Shown here: piece by piece, positions 8,073 to 15,084 of the stretch
How positions within the stretch are numbered: position 1 is the stretch's first letter
How the letters are laid out: every line of letters begins with the position of its first letter
Source of the DNA: Nesterenkonia sp.
Lineage (GTDB): Bacteria; Actinomycetota; Actinomycetes; Actinomycetales; Micrococcaceae
NCBI RefSeq assembly: GCF_029265375.1
Contig: NZ_JAJUJJ010000019.1
Coordinates: forward strand, 1 to 58,278
Direction: 5' to 3'
Length of the DNA stretch: 58,278 nt
Made by a program: the position numbers and the translations under genes
The notes under the pieces: generated by a model
What the model was told of the DNA's origin: nothing
Database searches by the model: none
The model's input: only the letters and a program-made list of their open reading frames with translations

Positions 8073-9158
8073 TCAGTGATCTCCTTCCGGCTCGGCCGGT
8101 GCGAGGTGGATGCAGACGTCGTCGTCCATAACGGTGACCGGGCCGCCGTCGGCGGGGTCCAGTCGGAAGCGTGGGGCCGTCTCCAGGGTGGTGACGCCGA
8201 TGTCTCCGAGGCTGGAGCGCCCGGCACCCAGGATCAGCGGGGCGGTGTAGACGAAGATTTCGTCCACCAGGTCCGCGGCGAAGAAGGCGGAGAGGATGCT
8301 CTGACCGCCTTCGACCAGCACATGCTTGACCGGATAGCCGCGGTGGAGGGTGGCGCCGAGCTGCTGCAGCGCCTGCAGGGGGTCGCGGGTGCGCAGCTGC
8401 CGCCAGCCCTGCCCTTCGGGCTGATCCTTGGTCAGCGCCGCTGAAGCCGGGGTCCGGCTGTGCCCCATCACGCAGCGCAGCGGCTGCTGGGCGGTCTCTG
8501 CGCCGTCGTCGTCGCGGGCGGTGAGCCGCGGGTCGTCCACGGTGACCGTATTGGTGCCCACCAGCACGGCGTCGACCCGCTGCCGGATGCGGTGGGTGTG
8601 GCGCCGCGAGGTGCGGGAGGTGATCCACTGGCTGGTTCCGTCGGCGGCGGCGATCCGTGCGTCGATGCTCTGGGCCAGATGCACCGTGACGAAGGGGCGG
8701 TGCTGGTTTTGGGCCCTGTTCCACCGGTGATTGAGCCGGCGCGCCTCCTCCTGGAGGATTCCGACGGCGACGTCGGCTCCGGATGCGGCCAGCTGCTGGG
8801 CTCCCCCGCCGTTGGGACTGGGGTCGGTGGTGCCGCAGATCACTGCGGAAATGCCGGTCTCTGCGATGAGCTCAGTGCAGGCCGGCTGGCGGCCCTGCCG
8901 GGTGCAGGGCTCTAAGGTGGTGTAGAGGGTGGTGCGGCTGAAGTCGGTGACTCCGGCTTCAAGCGCCTTGGTGACGGCGTCGCGCTCGGCGTGAAAGGTG
9001 CCGGCCCCGCGGTGATGCCCGGTGGCGACTACGGTGCCGTCGTCGTCGACGATGACCGCTCCCACCAGGGGGTTGGCACCGCGGTGGCCGAGTTCGGCGG
9101 CCTGCAGCGCGGTGCGCATATGCGTTTCATGGACGGCTGAGCTGAGGGCAGTGCCCAA
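8073..9158 (-). CDS. ribD: bifunctional diaminohydroxyphosphoribosylaminopyrimidine deaminase / reductase
   Basis: RibD deaminates and then reduces the product of GTP cyclohydrolase II, feeding RibH. In this 361-residue protein the N-terminal zinc deaminase shows FHAERDAV and TLEPCTRQGRQPAC (His and two Cys ligands). The C-terminal reductase begins near PFVTVHLAQSIDARIA and contains VDAVLVGTNTV and LVEGGQSIL. The start is TTG at 9156-9158, supported by an AGAAGGAG site six bases upstream. An internal ATG at 9117-9119 is a less likely alternative. It is the first gene of the riboflavin run and lies directly behind the FMN riboswitch. Confidence 0.93.
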   Translation of the reverse strand: MGTALSSAVHETHMRTALQAAELGHRGANPLVGAVIVDDDGTVVATGHHRGAGTFHAERDAVTKALEAGVTDFSRTTLYTTLEPCTRQGRQPACTELIAETGISAVICGTTDPSPNGGGAQQLAASGADVAVGILQEEARRLNHRWNRAQNQHRPFVTVHLAQSIDARIAAADGTSQWITSRTSRRHTHRIRQRVDAVLVGTNTVTVDDPRLTARDDDGAETAQQPLRCVMGHSRTPASAALTKDQPEGQGWRQLRTRDPLQALQQLGATLHRGYPVKHVLVEGGQSILSAFFAADLVDEIFVYTAPLILGAGRSSLGDIGVTTLETAPRFRLDPADGGPVTVMDDDVCIHLAPAEPEGDH

Positions 9159-9176
9159 TGTTTCTCCTTCTGTGCC

Positions 9177-9290
9177 ACTCCCATCCAGACTGTGACTGTC
9201 GGTACCGGATTTTCGCCGGTTCAGCCGGTGCGGTGCGCACCGGGTCGCGGACTATCACCGCCGGTTCGGAATTTCACCGATCCCGTAAGC
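9177..9290 (-). promoter_or_regulatory. FMN riboswitch (RFN element) upstream of ribD
   Basis: Read on the minus strand, the region contains the conserved RFN blocks in order. These are GATCGGTGAAATTCCGAACC, GGCGGTGATAGTCCGCGACC, a variable GC-rich stem, CCGGCGAAAATCCGG, and finally GACAGTCACAGTCTGGATGG. The last block lies about 20 bases before the ribosome site AGAAGGAG of ribD, so FMN binding could block translation initiation. No separate terminator stem with a U-tract is visible between the aptamer and ribD, which favours translational control. Boundaries are approximate to a few bases. Confidence 0.95.
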
Positions 9291-9315
9291 ACGTAGGAAC
9301 TATCCTGCCACACAA

Positions 9316-9359
9316 CGCAGAGACGCCCCAGAATCGGAGGATTCCGGGGCGTCTCTGCG
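9316..9359 (-). terminator. hairpin terminator of the tRNA cluster
   Basis: A perfect 14-bp stem (CGCAGAGACGCCCC at 9316-9329 and its complement at 9346-9359) can be extended through most of the loop by GAATC/GATTC. It lies just 3' of the last tRNA gene on the minus strand and is followed by TTGTGTGG, a weak U-tract. It separates the tRNA transcript from the FMN riboswitch, which starts only about 25 bases further on. Confidence 0.8.
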
Positions 9360-9362
9360 TGG

Positions 9363-9436
9363 AGCGGACGACGAGATTCGAACTCGCGACCCTCACCATG
9401 GCAAGGTGATGCTCTAGCCAGCTGAGCTACGTCCGC
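9363..9436 (-). tRNA. tRNA-Gly (anticodon GCC)
   Basis: The cloverleaf reads GCGGACG for the 5' acceptor strand. The D-arm is AGCTCAGCTGGCTAGAGC, the anticodon stem TCACC/GGTGA has loop TTGCCAT, and the T-arm contains GAGTTCGAATCTC. The 3' acceptor strand is CGTCCGC. The anticodon is GCC and the CCA end is not encoded. It is last in the minus-strand cluster and nearly identical to the tRNA-Gly at 9629-9702. The two differ only at the acceptor pair 6:67, C-G here and T-A there. Confidence 0.97.
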
Positions 9437-9437
9437 G

Positions 9438-9509
9438 TGCGCGATACTGGGATCGAACCAGTGACCTCTTCCGTGTCAGGGAAGCGCGCTACCGCTGCGC
9501 CAATCGCGC
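9438..9509 (-). tRNA. tRNA-Val (anticodon GAC)
   Basis: The acceptor stem GCGCGAT/ATCGCGC and D-arm GCGCAGCGGTAGCGC are present. The anticodon stem CTTCC/GGAAG has loop CTGACAC, and the T-arm contains TGGTTCGATCCCA. The anticodon is GAC (valine). The gene is 72 bases long and lies one base from the neighbouring tRNA-Gly, so the two are processed from one transcript. Confidence 0.97.
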
Positions 9510-9546
9510 CTATGCAATTGTGCGGGCCCGTACTAAGGGCCCAGCG

Positions 9547-9617
9547 AGGTGGGGACGGGAATCGAACCCGCGTATACGGCTTTGCAGGCCGCTGCCTCGC
9601 CACTCGGCCACCCCACC
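9547..9617 (-). tRNA. tRNA-Cys (anticodon GCA)
   Basis: The acceptor stem GGTGGGG/CCCCACC encloses a 71-base cloverleaf. The anticodon arm GCGGC-CTGCAAA-GCCGT gives anticodon GCA (cysteine), and the T-arm is CGGGTTCGATTCCCG. The gene lies third from the window-left end of the minus-strand cluster, between tRNA-Val and the upstream tRNA-Gly. Confidence 0.97.
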
Positions 9618-9628
9618 GGGCTCCCGCG

Positions 9629-9702
9629 AGCGGATGACGAGATTCGAACTCGCGACCCTCACCATGGCAAGGTGATGCTCTAGCCAGCTGAGCTACATCC
9701 GC
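9629..9702 (-). tRNA. tRNA-Gly (anticodon GCC), second copy
   Basis: First gene of the minus-strand tRNA cluster, with acceptor stem GCGGATG/CATCCGC and anticodon loop TTGCCAT. The rest of the body matches the tRNA-Gly at 9363-9436 base for base. The one difference is a compensated acceptor pair, so both copies should fold and function. Confidence 0.97.
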
Positions 9703-9849
9703 AGTGTCTTTAAGCGGCCGCAACCGGCCGTTTCGACAACATGAAACTCTAACTCAGGTGTGCGGGGCTCGTCCAATCGCGCTCCTCCTCCCCGGCGCGG
9801 CGGGAAGGTCCGCCTCAGCCTCACAGCCGCGTGGGAGACTGGTGGCACT

Positions 9850-10713
9850 ATGACAGACCCCCAGCTTGCCCACGCCACCGAGTTCGGCCGGATGTACGCA
9901 CGGTCGCTGACCAGCCCGCCGGAGGTCCCCTCCATCACCACAGTGATCGGCCAGGAGGCGAAGGATCTCACCGGGTGGGCCGGGCATATGGCGGCCTCGG
10001 AGCTGATCAAGGACACCCGCCTCAACGGGGCCGTCGGGTCTCCTGCCGATCTGCGGGCGCTGGCCCGCCACGCCTCCTCGGCGGCGGAGCGCTTCCGGGA
10101 TGCCGCGGCGGCGCGCGGAGACCGGGTGCACGCCTATGCGGAGCAGAAAGCGCTGGAGGTCCTGGGCCAGCCGGCGGACCCCGAGGGTGCTCGGCAGGTT
10201 CTGAGCCAGCATGGTGAGGCGGCCTACGCCGACCGGTTCGACGAATGGTGGGAGCTCTACGGGGTGAAGCCCATCGCTGCGGAGGTCACCGTGTGGAACC
10301 ACACGGTCGGCTATGCGGGGACGTTGGACCTGCTGGCGGAGATCGGTGGACGCCGGTGCATTCTCGACTTCAAGACCAAGGGGCTCACCCGTGAGGGGCG
10401 GGCGAAGCCGATGAGCGATTCGGTGGTGATGCAGCTGGTCGCCGGGTTCCGTGCCGAGGAGATGCTGGTGGATGCTGCCGCGGGCACGTGGGAGCCGTGG
10501 CCCTACGCCGACGACGATCCGGTGCTGCTGGCGGTGGCGATCTCCGAGGCGGAGGTGGTCCCTGCCCAGGCGCAGCCGGAGTGCCTGCGTCCGCACTGGC
10601 GAAAGTTCTGGGCGCTGCGGCAGGTGTGGGAGCATTCCCGCGCGGTGACCGAGGCCGGCAGACCGCTCAAGCCGATCGGTCCGCCGCCGGTGAAGGTGCC
10701 AGCAGGAGTGTAG
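9850..10713 (+). CDS. PD-(D/E)XK nuclease-like protein of unknown role
   Basis: This 287-residue soluble protein has the pattern of the PD-(D/E)XK fold. It shows an acidic residue in AEVTVWN near residue 147, YAGTLDLLAE at about 155-164, then CILDFKTKG at about 170-177, which supplies the D...(D/E)xK triad. Cas4/RecB-like and phage exonucleases share this arrangement, but no helicase or CRISPR partner lies nearby. The ATG at 9850 is preferred to an in-frame start at 9760, because the intervening sequence is basic, Pro-rich and lies in the divergent tRNA promoter region. It stands 88 bases upstream of def. DNA or RNA cleavage is inference from the motif. Confidence 0.65.
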   Translation: MTDPQLAHATEFGRMYARSLTSPPEVPSITTVIGQEAKDLTGWAGHMAASELIKDTRLNGAVGSPADLRALARHASSAAERFRDAAAARGDRVHAYAEQKALEVLGQPADPEGARQVLSQHGEAAYADRFDEWWELYGVKPIAAEVTVWNHTVGYAGTLDLLAEIGGRRCILDFKTKGLTREGRAKPMSDSVVMQLVAGFRAEEMLVDAAAGTWEPWPYADDDPVLLAVAISEAEVVPAQAQPECLRPHWRKFWALRQVWEHSRAVTEAGRPLKPIGPPPVKVPAGV

Positions 10714-10801
10714 GCAGCGGTGGAGGCGCTGGGCCGGGACTGAGCACCGGCGGAGGTGCCGGCCGCGCTGGGAGCGCCCCCTCGCATGAGAGAATTCGGG
10801 C

Positions 10802-11335
10802 ATGCCCGTACTGACCATCCGCCAGATCGGCGATCCTGTGCTGCGCACCCCAGCCTCAGCGGTGCAGGACCCCACAGACTCCCGGATACGCACGCTGATT
10901 GCGGATATGTTCGCCACCATGGACCATGCCTCCGGCATCGGCCTGGCGGCACCCCAGGTGGGTATCGGGCTGCGGATCTTCACTTGGGATGTGGAGGGCA
11001 GCCGGGGTGCGGTGATCAACCCGCAGCTGGAGCTCTCCGGCCCGCCCGGGTTCGTTCCGCGCGCCGAGGCTGACGGTCAGGACGCCGTAGTGCGCGAGGG
11101 CTGCCTGTCCGTCCGCGGCCCCGTTCACGGACCGGTCAGCCGCCATCCCCACGCGGTGCTGACCGGGGTGGATGAGACCGGTCAGCCGATCCGTGAAGAG
11201 GCCGAGAACCTGCTGGCCGCCTGCTTCCAGCACGAGGTGGACCATCTGGACGGCACACTGTTCATTGACCGCCTCACCGGCGATCGCCGGCGCGAGGCCA
11301 TGCGGGCACTGCGCTCCCTGGAGACCACCCCGTGA
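10802..11335 (+). CDS. def: peptide deformylase
   Basis: Peptide deformylase removes the N-formyl group from nascent proteins and uses a metal ion. All three family motifs are present in this 177-residue protein: GIGLAAPQVG near residue 45, EGCLSV near 98 (Cys ligand) and HEVDHLDG near 143 (two His ligands and the catalytic Glu). The ATG at 10802 opens a block with a Nudix gene, fmt, rsmB and rpe. Since fmt adds the formyl group and def removes it, their proximity is functional. The stop overlaps the next start. Confidence 0.95.
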   Translation: MPVLTIRQIGDPVLRTPASAVQDPTDSRIRTLIADMFATMDHASGIGLAAPQVGIGLRIFTWDVEGSRGAVINPQLELSGPPGFVPRAEADGQDAVVREGCLSVRGPVHGPVSRHPHAVLTGVDETGQPIREEAENLLAACFQHEVDHLDGTLFIDRLTGDRRREAMRALRSLETTP

Positions 11336-11802
11336 CCAGCCGGTACCAGGTGATACCCGCCGCCTACGTTCTGCTCACCGACCACCACCAGCGGGTGCTG
11401 CTGTCCTACCGCCGCGGCACCGGCTATATGGATGAGCATTGGGCCGCCGGCGCGGCCGGGCATGTGGAGGCCGGCGAGAGCATCCACGCGGCAGCCGTGC
11501 GCGAGGCCCACGAGGAACTCGGCGTGCGCATCCGCGCCCAGCACCACCTGCCGCTGACCGTACTGCACCGCAGCGCAGGCAACGGCCAGCCCATCGACGA
11601 ACGCATCGATATCTTCTTCGCCGTGCGCACCTGGACGGGGACCCCGGCAATCCAGGAACCGCACAAAGCCGCCGACCTCGGCTGGTTCGGTCTTGACGAC
11701 CTGCCTGAGCCGGTCGTCCCCCATGAGCACTATGTGCTCACCGAACTCGGGCGCGGCAGCCTCCCCGCCGTCACCAGCCTGGGGTTCCCGCCGGTAGATT
11801 AG
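11332..11802 (+). CDS. Nudix hydrolase
   Basis: The 156-residue protein carries a complete Nudix box, GHVEAGESIHAAAVREAHEE followed by LG (about residues 42-64). This box binds divalent metal and hydrolyses nucleoside diphosphate-linked substrates. The substrate cannot be read from sequence; the overall form resembles MutT-like or pyrophosphohydrolase members active on nucleotides. The start is GTG at 11332, overlapping the def stop as GTGA. It ends 7 bases before fmt, so it is probably co-transcribed with the deformylase/formyltransferase pair. Confidence 0.85.
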   Translation: MTSRYQVIPAAYVLLTDHHQRVLLSYRRGTGYMDEHWAAGAAGHVEAGESIHAAAVREAHEELGVRIRAQHHLPLTVLHRSAGNGQPIDERIDIFFAVRTWTGTPAIQEPHKAADLGWFGLDDLPEPVVPHEHYVLTELGRGSLPAVTSLGFPPVD

Positions 11803-11809
11803 ACCCACG

Positions 11810-12832
11810 ATGAGACAGTTCACCGCCGAAAGCGTCGCCGCTGCAGCCTCCGAGGTCACCGCCGATCAGCTGGCCGGCTCCCCGGTTCTGTTCGCCGGAA
11901 CCCCGGGCATCGCCGCCGAAGCTCTGCAGGGCCTGCTGGACCACGGCGTGCAGATCGCCGCGGTGCTGACCCGCCCCGACGCGCCGGTGGGCAGAAAGCG
12001 CAGGCTCACCCCGTCTCCGGTAGCGCAGCTGGCCGAATCATCCGGCATCCCGGTGCTGAAGGCCGATCGGGTCGACGACGCCGTCACCGCCGAGATCTCC
12101 ACCACCGGAGCCCAGCTCGGCGTCGTCGTCGCCTACGGGGCCCTGCTGCCCCAACCGGCCCTGGACGCACTCCCCCGCGGCTGGGTCAATCTGCACTACT
12201 CCCGCCTGCCCCAGTACCGCGGAGCCGCACCGGTGCAACACGCCCTGCTCCACGGCGAGGACAGCACCGCCGCCACCGTCTTCCAGCTGGAGCGCGGTAT
12301 GGACACCGGCCCGATCCACGGGATGGTGGACTACCCGATTCCGGAGGCCGCCTCCGCCGGAACCGTGCTCACCGAGCTGACCGACCTGGGGACCTCTCTG
12401 ATACTCGCACTGCTGCCAGAGCTGCTGGCCGGTGCCTCCCAGCCGGCGCCCCAGGCCGGCGAACCCAGCTATGCGCCCAAGCTCACCGGCCGGGATGGCT
12501 TCATCGACCCCTCCCACAGTGCTGAGGAGATCGTCCGGCGCACCAACGCCACCATCCCAGAGCCCGGGGCGTGGACCCTCCACGGTGAGGACCGGCTCAA
12601 ACTCGGCCCGGTGCGCCGCTACCAGAGCGCGGTGCCTGCTCAGCCGGGCGCGGTGGCGCTGCTGGAGTCAGACCGCGAACCCGGGCAGAAAGCCGTGGTG
12701 CTCACCGCAGGCGACGCCGCGGGAGTGGTCCTCACCCAGGTGCAGCCAGCCGGCAAGCAGATGATGAACGCAGCGGACTGGCTGCGCGGGCAGCAGGAGC
12801 CGGTCCAGTTAGGGGGCGCCGCCGATGCCTGA
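11810..12832 (+). CDS. fmt: methionyl-tRNA formyltransferase
   Basis: Fmt formylates initiator Met-tRNA with 10-formyl-tetrahydrofolate. The 340-residue protein has the N-terminal transferase domain (VLFAGTPGIAA, then NLHYSRLPQYRGAAPVQHAL near residue 126, with the catalytic Asn and His). The C-terminal OB-like domain binds tRNA (YAPKLTGRDGFID at the junction). Compared with typical members, which begin directly at the LFAGTP strand, it has about 24 extra N-terminal residues. No internal ATG or GTG offers a shorter start, so the extension is kept. The end overlaps rsmB by 8 bases. Confidence 0.93.
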   Translation: MRQFTAESVAAAASEVTADQLAGSPVLFAGTPGIAAEALQGLLDHGVQIAAVLTRPDAPVGRKRRLTPSPVAQLAESSGIPVLKADRVDDAVTAEISTTGAQLGVVVAYGALLPQPALDALPRGWVNLHYSRLPQYRGAAPVQHALLHGEDSTAATVFQLERGMDTGPIHGMVDYPIPEAASAGTVLTELTDLGTSLILALLPELLAGASQPAPQAGEPSYAPKLTGRDGFIDPSHSAEEIVRRTNATIPEPGAWTLHGEDRLKLGPVRRYQSAVPAQPGAVALLESDREPGQKAVVLTAGDAAGVVLTQVQPAGKQMMNAADWLRGQQEPVQLGGAADA

Positions 12833-14417
12833 GAATCCCCGACGCAATGCCAAAGGACGTCAGCGCAGCCGCTCCGGTCCGCGCCGCTACAGCCGCTCGG
12901 CTCCCTCCCAGCGGACCCGCCGCGCCGACCCCGCCCGTCTGGTGGCCTTCGAGGTGCTGCGCGCGGTGGCCCGCGATGACGCCTACGCCAATCTGGTGCT
13001 TCCTTCACAGCTGCGCAGGGCACGGCTGGACAAACGCGACGCCGGCTTCGCCACCGAACTCACCTACGGCACGCTTCGGGCCGAGGGGACCTATGACGCG
13101 ATCCTCAGCCGCTGCGTGGACCGGGAGCTGAACCGGCTGGACCCCCCGGTGCTGGACGCCCTGCGGCTGGGCACCCACCAGCTGCTGGCCATGCGGGTGA
13201 CCACCCACGCGGCGGTCAATGAGACGGTGGCCCTGGTGCGCGAGCGGATCGGCGCCGGGCCCTCCGGGCTGGTCAACGCGGTGCTGCGCCGGGTGAGCGA
13301 CAAGAGCTGGGGGGACTGGCTGGCCGAACTCACCGCAGACTCCAGCGAGCTGGAATCCCTGGCGCTGCGCCACGCACACCCGGTCTGGGTGGTTCGCGCC
13401 CTGCGCCAGTCCCTGAAGATGCACGGGCGAGCCGGTGAGCTGCAGGCGCTGCTGGAGGCCGACAACGCCGCGCCGGAGGTCCACCTGGTGGGGCTCCCGG
13501 GGCTCCCGGATGATGCTGGGGCCCAGGCCGCTGAGGCTGCCCGGAAGGCCGGAGCCGCCGACTCCGAGCTGCTGGAGGGCGCTCTGGTCTACCGGGGAGG
13601 CGATATCGGACGGCTCGACGGCGTCCGGGAAGGTGCCCTGCGGGTCCAGGACATCGGCTCGCAATGGATCGCCCGCGCACTGGCCGAGCCTGCGGTGTTC
13701 CCCGGTGAGCGCTGGCTGGACCTGTGCGCCGGTCCCGGAGGAAAAGCCGCGCTGCTGGGTGCCCTGGCGGCGGAGTACGGCGCTCATCTGACCGCCAATG
13801 AGCCGGCCGCCCACCGTGCCGAGCTGGTCCGCAAAGCCTTGACTCCGGTGGATGCTGCGGCCTGGGCGGTGCGCACCGGCGACGGCCGGGACATCGCGCA
13901 GTTGGGCACGAGTTTCGACCGGATCATCGTGGACGCCCCGTGCACCGGACTGGGTGCGCTGCGCCGCCGCCCGGAGGCCCGCTGGAGGCGCCAGCCAGGA
14001 GACCTCGCAGAGCTGACCCTGCTGCAGGAGCAGCTGCTGGACGCCGCCGCCGGGGTGCTGGCCCCCGACGGTCTGCTGGCCTATGTGACCTGCTCCCCGC
14101 ATGCAGCAGAGACGGTGGTGCAGGTCCAGGACCTGCTGCGCCGGCGCAGCGATCTCACCCTGCTGGACGCCCATGAGGTGATGGACGAGGTCGCAGGTCC
14201 CGGCGCTGTGCGGCAGCCGGGGAACCCACCGCGGCAGGAGACTGAAGCTCAGCAGACGACGAACCAACCGTCAGGGACCGGCGCTCTGCCGCCGACGGCG
14301 AATCCCGGCCAGGACGATGTCGTCTCCCGCTGCGTGCAGCTGTGGCCGCATATCCACGGTACCGACGCCATGTTCTTCGCGCTGCTGCGCCGCGATGCCG
14401 CCGCCGAGGCCGAGTAG
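12825..14417 (+). CDS. rsmB: 16S rRNA (cytosine-967-C5) methyltransferase
   Basis: RsmB (Fmu/Sun) methylates C967 of 16S rRNA with S-adenosylmethionine. The 530-residue protein begins with a basic tail, then a NusB-like RNA-binding domain (about residues 35-165). The methyltransferase domain follows, with [15 protein letters not shown] near residue 297 (SAM site), [18 protein letters not shown] near 369 and [10 protein letters not shown] near 421 (the two cysteines of the RsmB-type mechanism). A Pro/Gln-rich insert of about 50 residues interrupts the C-terminal part before the last strand. This makes the protein longer than the usual 430-470. It overlaps the fmt end and precedes rpe by 10 bases. 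Confidence 0.92.
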   Translation: MPENPRRNAKGRQRSRSGPRRYSRSAPSQRTRRADPARLVAFEVLRAVARDDAYANLVLPSQLRRARLDKRDAGFATELTYGTLRAEGTYDAILSRCVDRELNRLDPPVLDALRLGTHQLLAMRVTTHAAVNETVALVRERIGAGPSGLVNAVLRRVSDKSWGDWLAELTADSSELESLALRHAHPVWVVRALRQSLKMHGRAGELQALLEADNAAPEVHLVGLPGLPDDAGAQAAEAARKAGAADSELLEGALVYRGGDIGRLDGVREGALRVQDIGSQWIARALAEPAVFPGERWLDLCAGPGGKAALLGALAAEYGAHLTANEPAAHRAELVRKALTPVDAAAWAVRTGDGRDIAQLGTSFDRIIVDAPCTGLGALRRRPEARWRRQPGDLAELTLLQEQLLDAAAGVLAPDGLLAYVTCSPHAAETVVQVQDLLRRRSDLTLLDAHEVMDEVAGPGAVRQPGNPPRQETEAQQTTNQPSGTGALPPTANPGQDDVVSRCVQLWPHIHGTDAMFFALLRRDAAAEAE

Positions 14418-14427
14418 GATTCCCAGC

Positions 14428-15075
14428 GTGACTGCGATCCATCCCAGCATCCTCTCCGCCGACTTCGCCAACCTGGCCGGTGAGCTGCGCCGCATCCCCT
14501 CGGCTGACGCAGTGCATGTGGACGTGATGGACAACCATTTCGTGCCCAATCTGACCCTGGGCCTGCCGGTGGTCAAGGCGATCCGTGCGGCCACCGATCT
14601 GCCGCTGGACATTCATCTGATGATCGACGACGCCGACCGCTGGGCTCCGGGCTACGCGGAGGCTGGGTGCGAGTCGGTGACCTTCCACGCCGAGGCCGCC
14701 GCCCGTCCGCGGCAGCTGGCCCGCACGCTGCGCAGCCACGACGCCCATGCGGCCATGGCGCTGAAGCCCGCCACGGCTCTGGACCCCTATCTGGATGTGC
14801 TCAGCGAGCTCGACATGCTGCTGATCATGACGGTGGAGCCGGGATTCGGCGGCCAGGCGTTCATGGAGGAGATGCTGGCCAAGATCGCCCAGGCCCGCCG
14901 GGCTGTTGACGATCTGGGCGGATCGGTTGCAGTGCAGGTCGACGGCGGGATTAGCCGGGACACTATTCTGCGGGCCGCAGAGGCCGGCGCGGACACATTC
15001 GTAGCCGGCTCGGCGGTGTTCGGCAGTGAGGACCCGGACCGGGCAGTGGCTCAGCTGCGCCAGCTGGCCGGCTGA
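14428..15075 (+). CDS. rpe: ribulose-phosphate 3-epimerase
   Basis: Rpe interconverts ribulose-5-phosphate and xylulose-5-phosphate in the pentose phosphate pathway, using a metal-dependent TIM barrel. The 215-residue protein shows [26 protein letters not shown] (metal-binding His and Asp), [12 protein letters not shown] and VDGGI. The GTG at 14428-14430 gives the usual N-terminus. The longer in-frame extension from 14317 overlaps rsmB and is rejected. It links loosely to riboflavin supply, since ribulose-5-phosphate is the RibB substrate. It ends 9 bases from the convergent regulator gene with no visible terminator between. Confidence 0.95.
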   Translation: MTAIHPSILSADFANLAGELRRIPSADAVHVDVMDNHFVPNLTLGLPVVKAIRAATDLPLDIHLMIDDADRWAPGYAEAGCESVTFHAEAAARPRQLARTLRSHDAHAAMALKPATALDPYLDVLSELDMLLIMTVEPGFGGQAFMEEMLAKIAQARRAVDDLGGSVAVQVDGGISRDTILRAAEAGADTFVAGSAVFGSEDPDRAVAQLRQLAG

Positions 15076-15084
15076 GCCGCTCAG

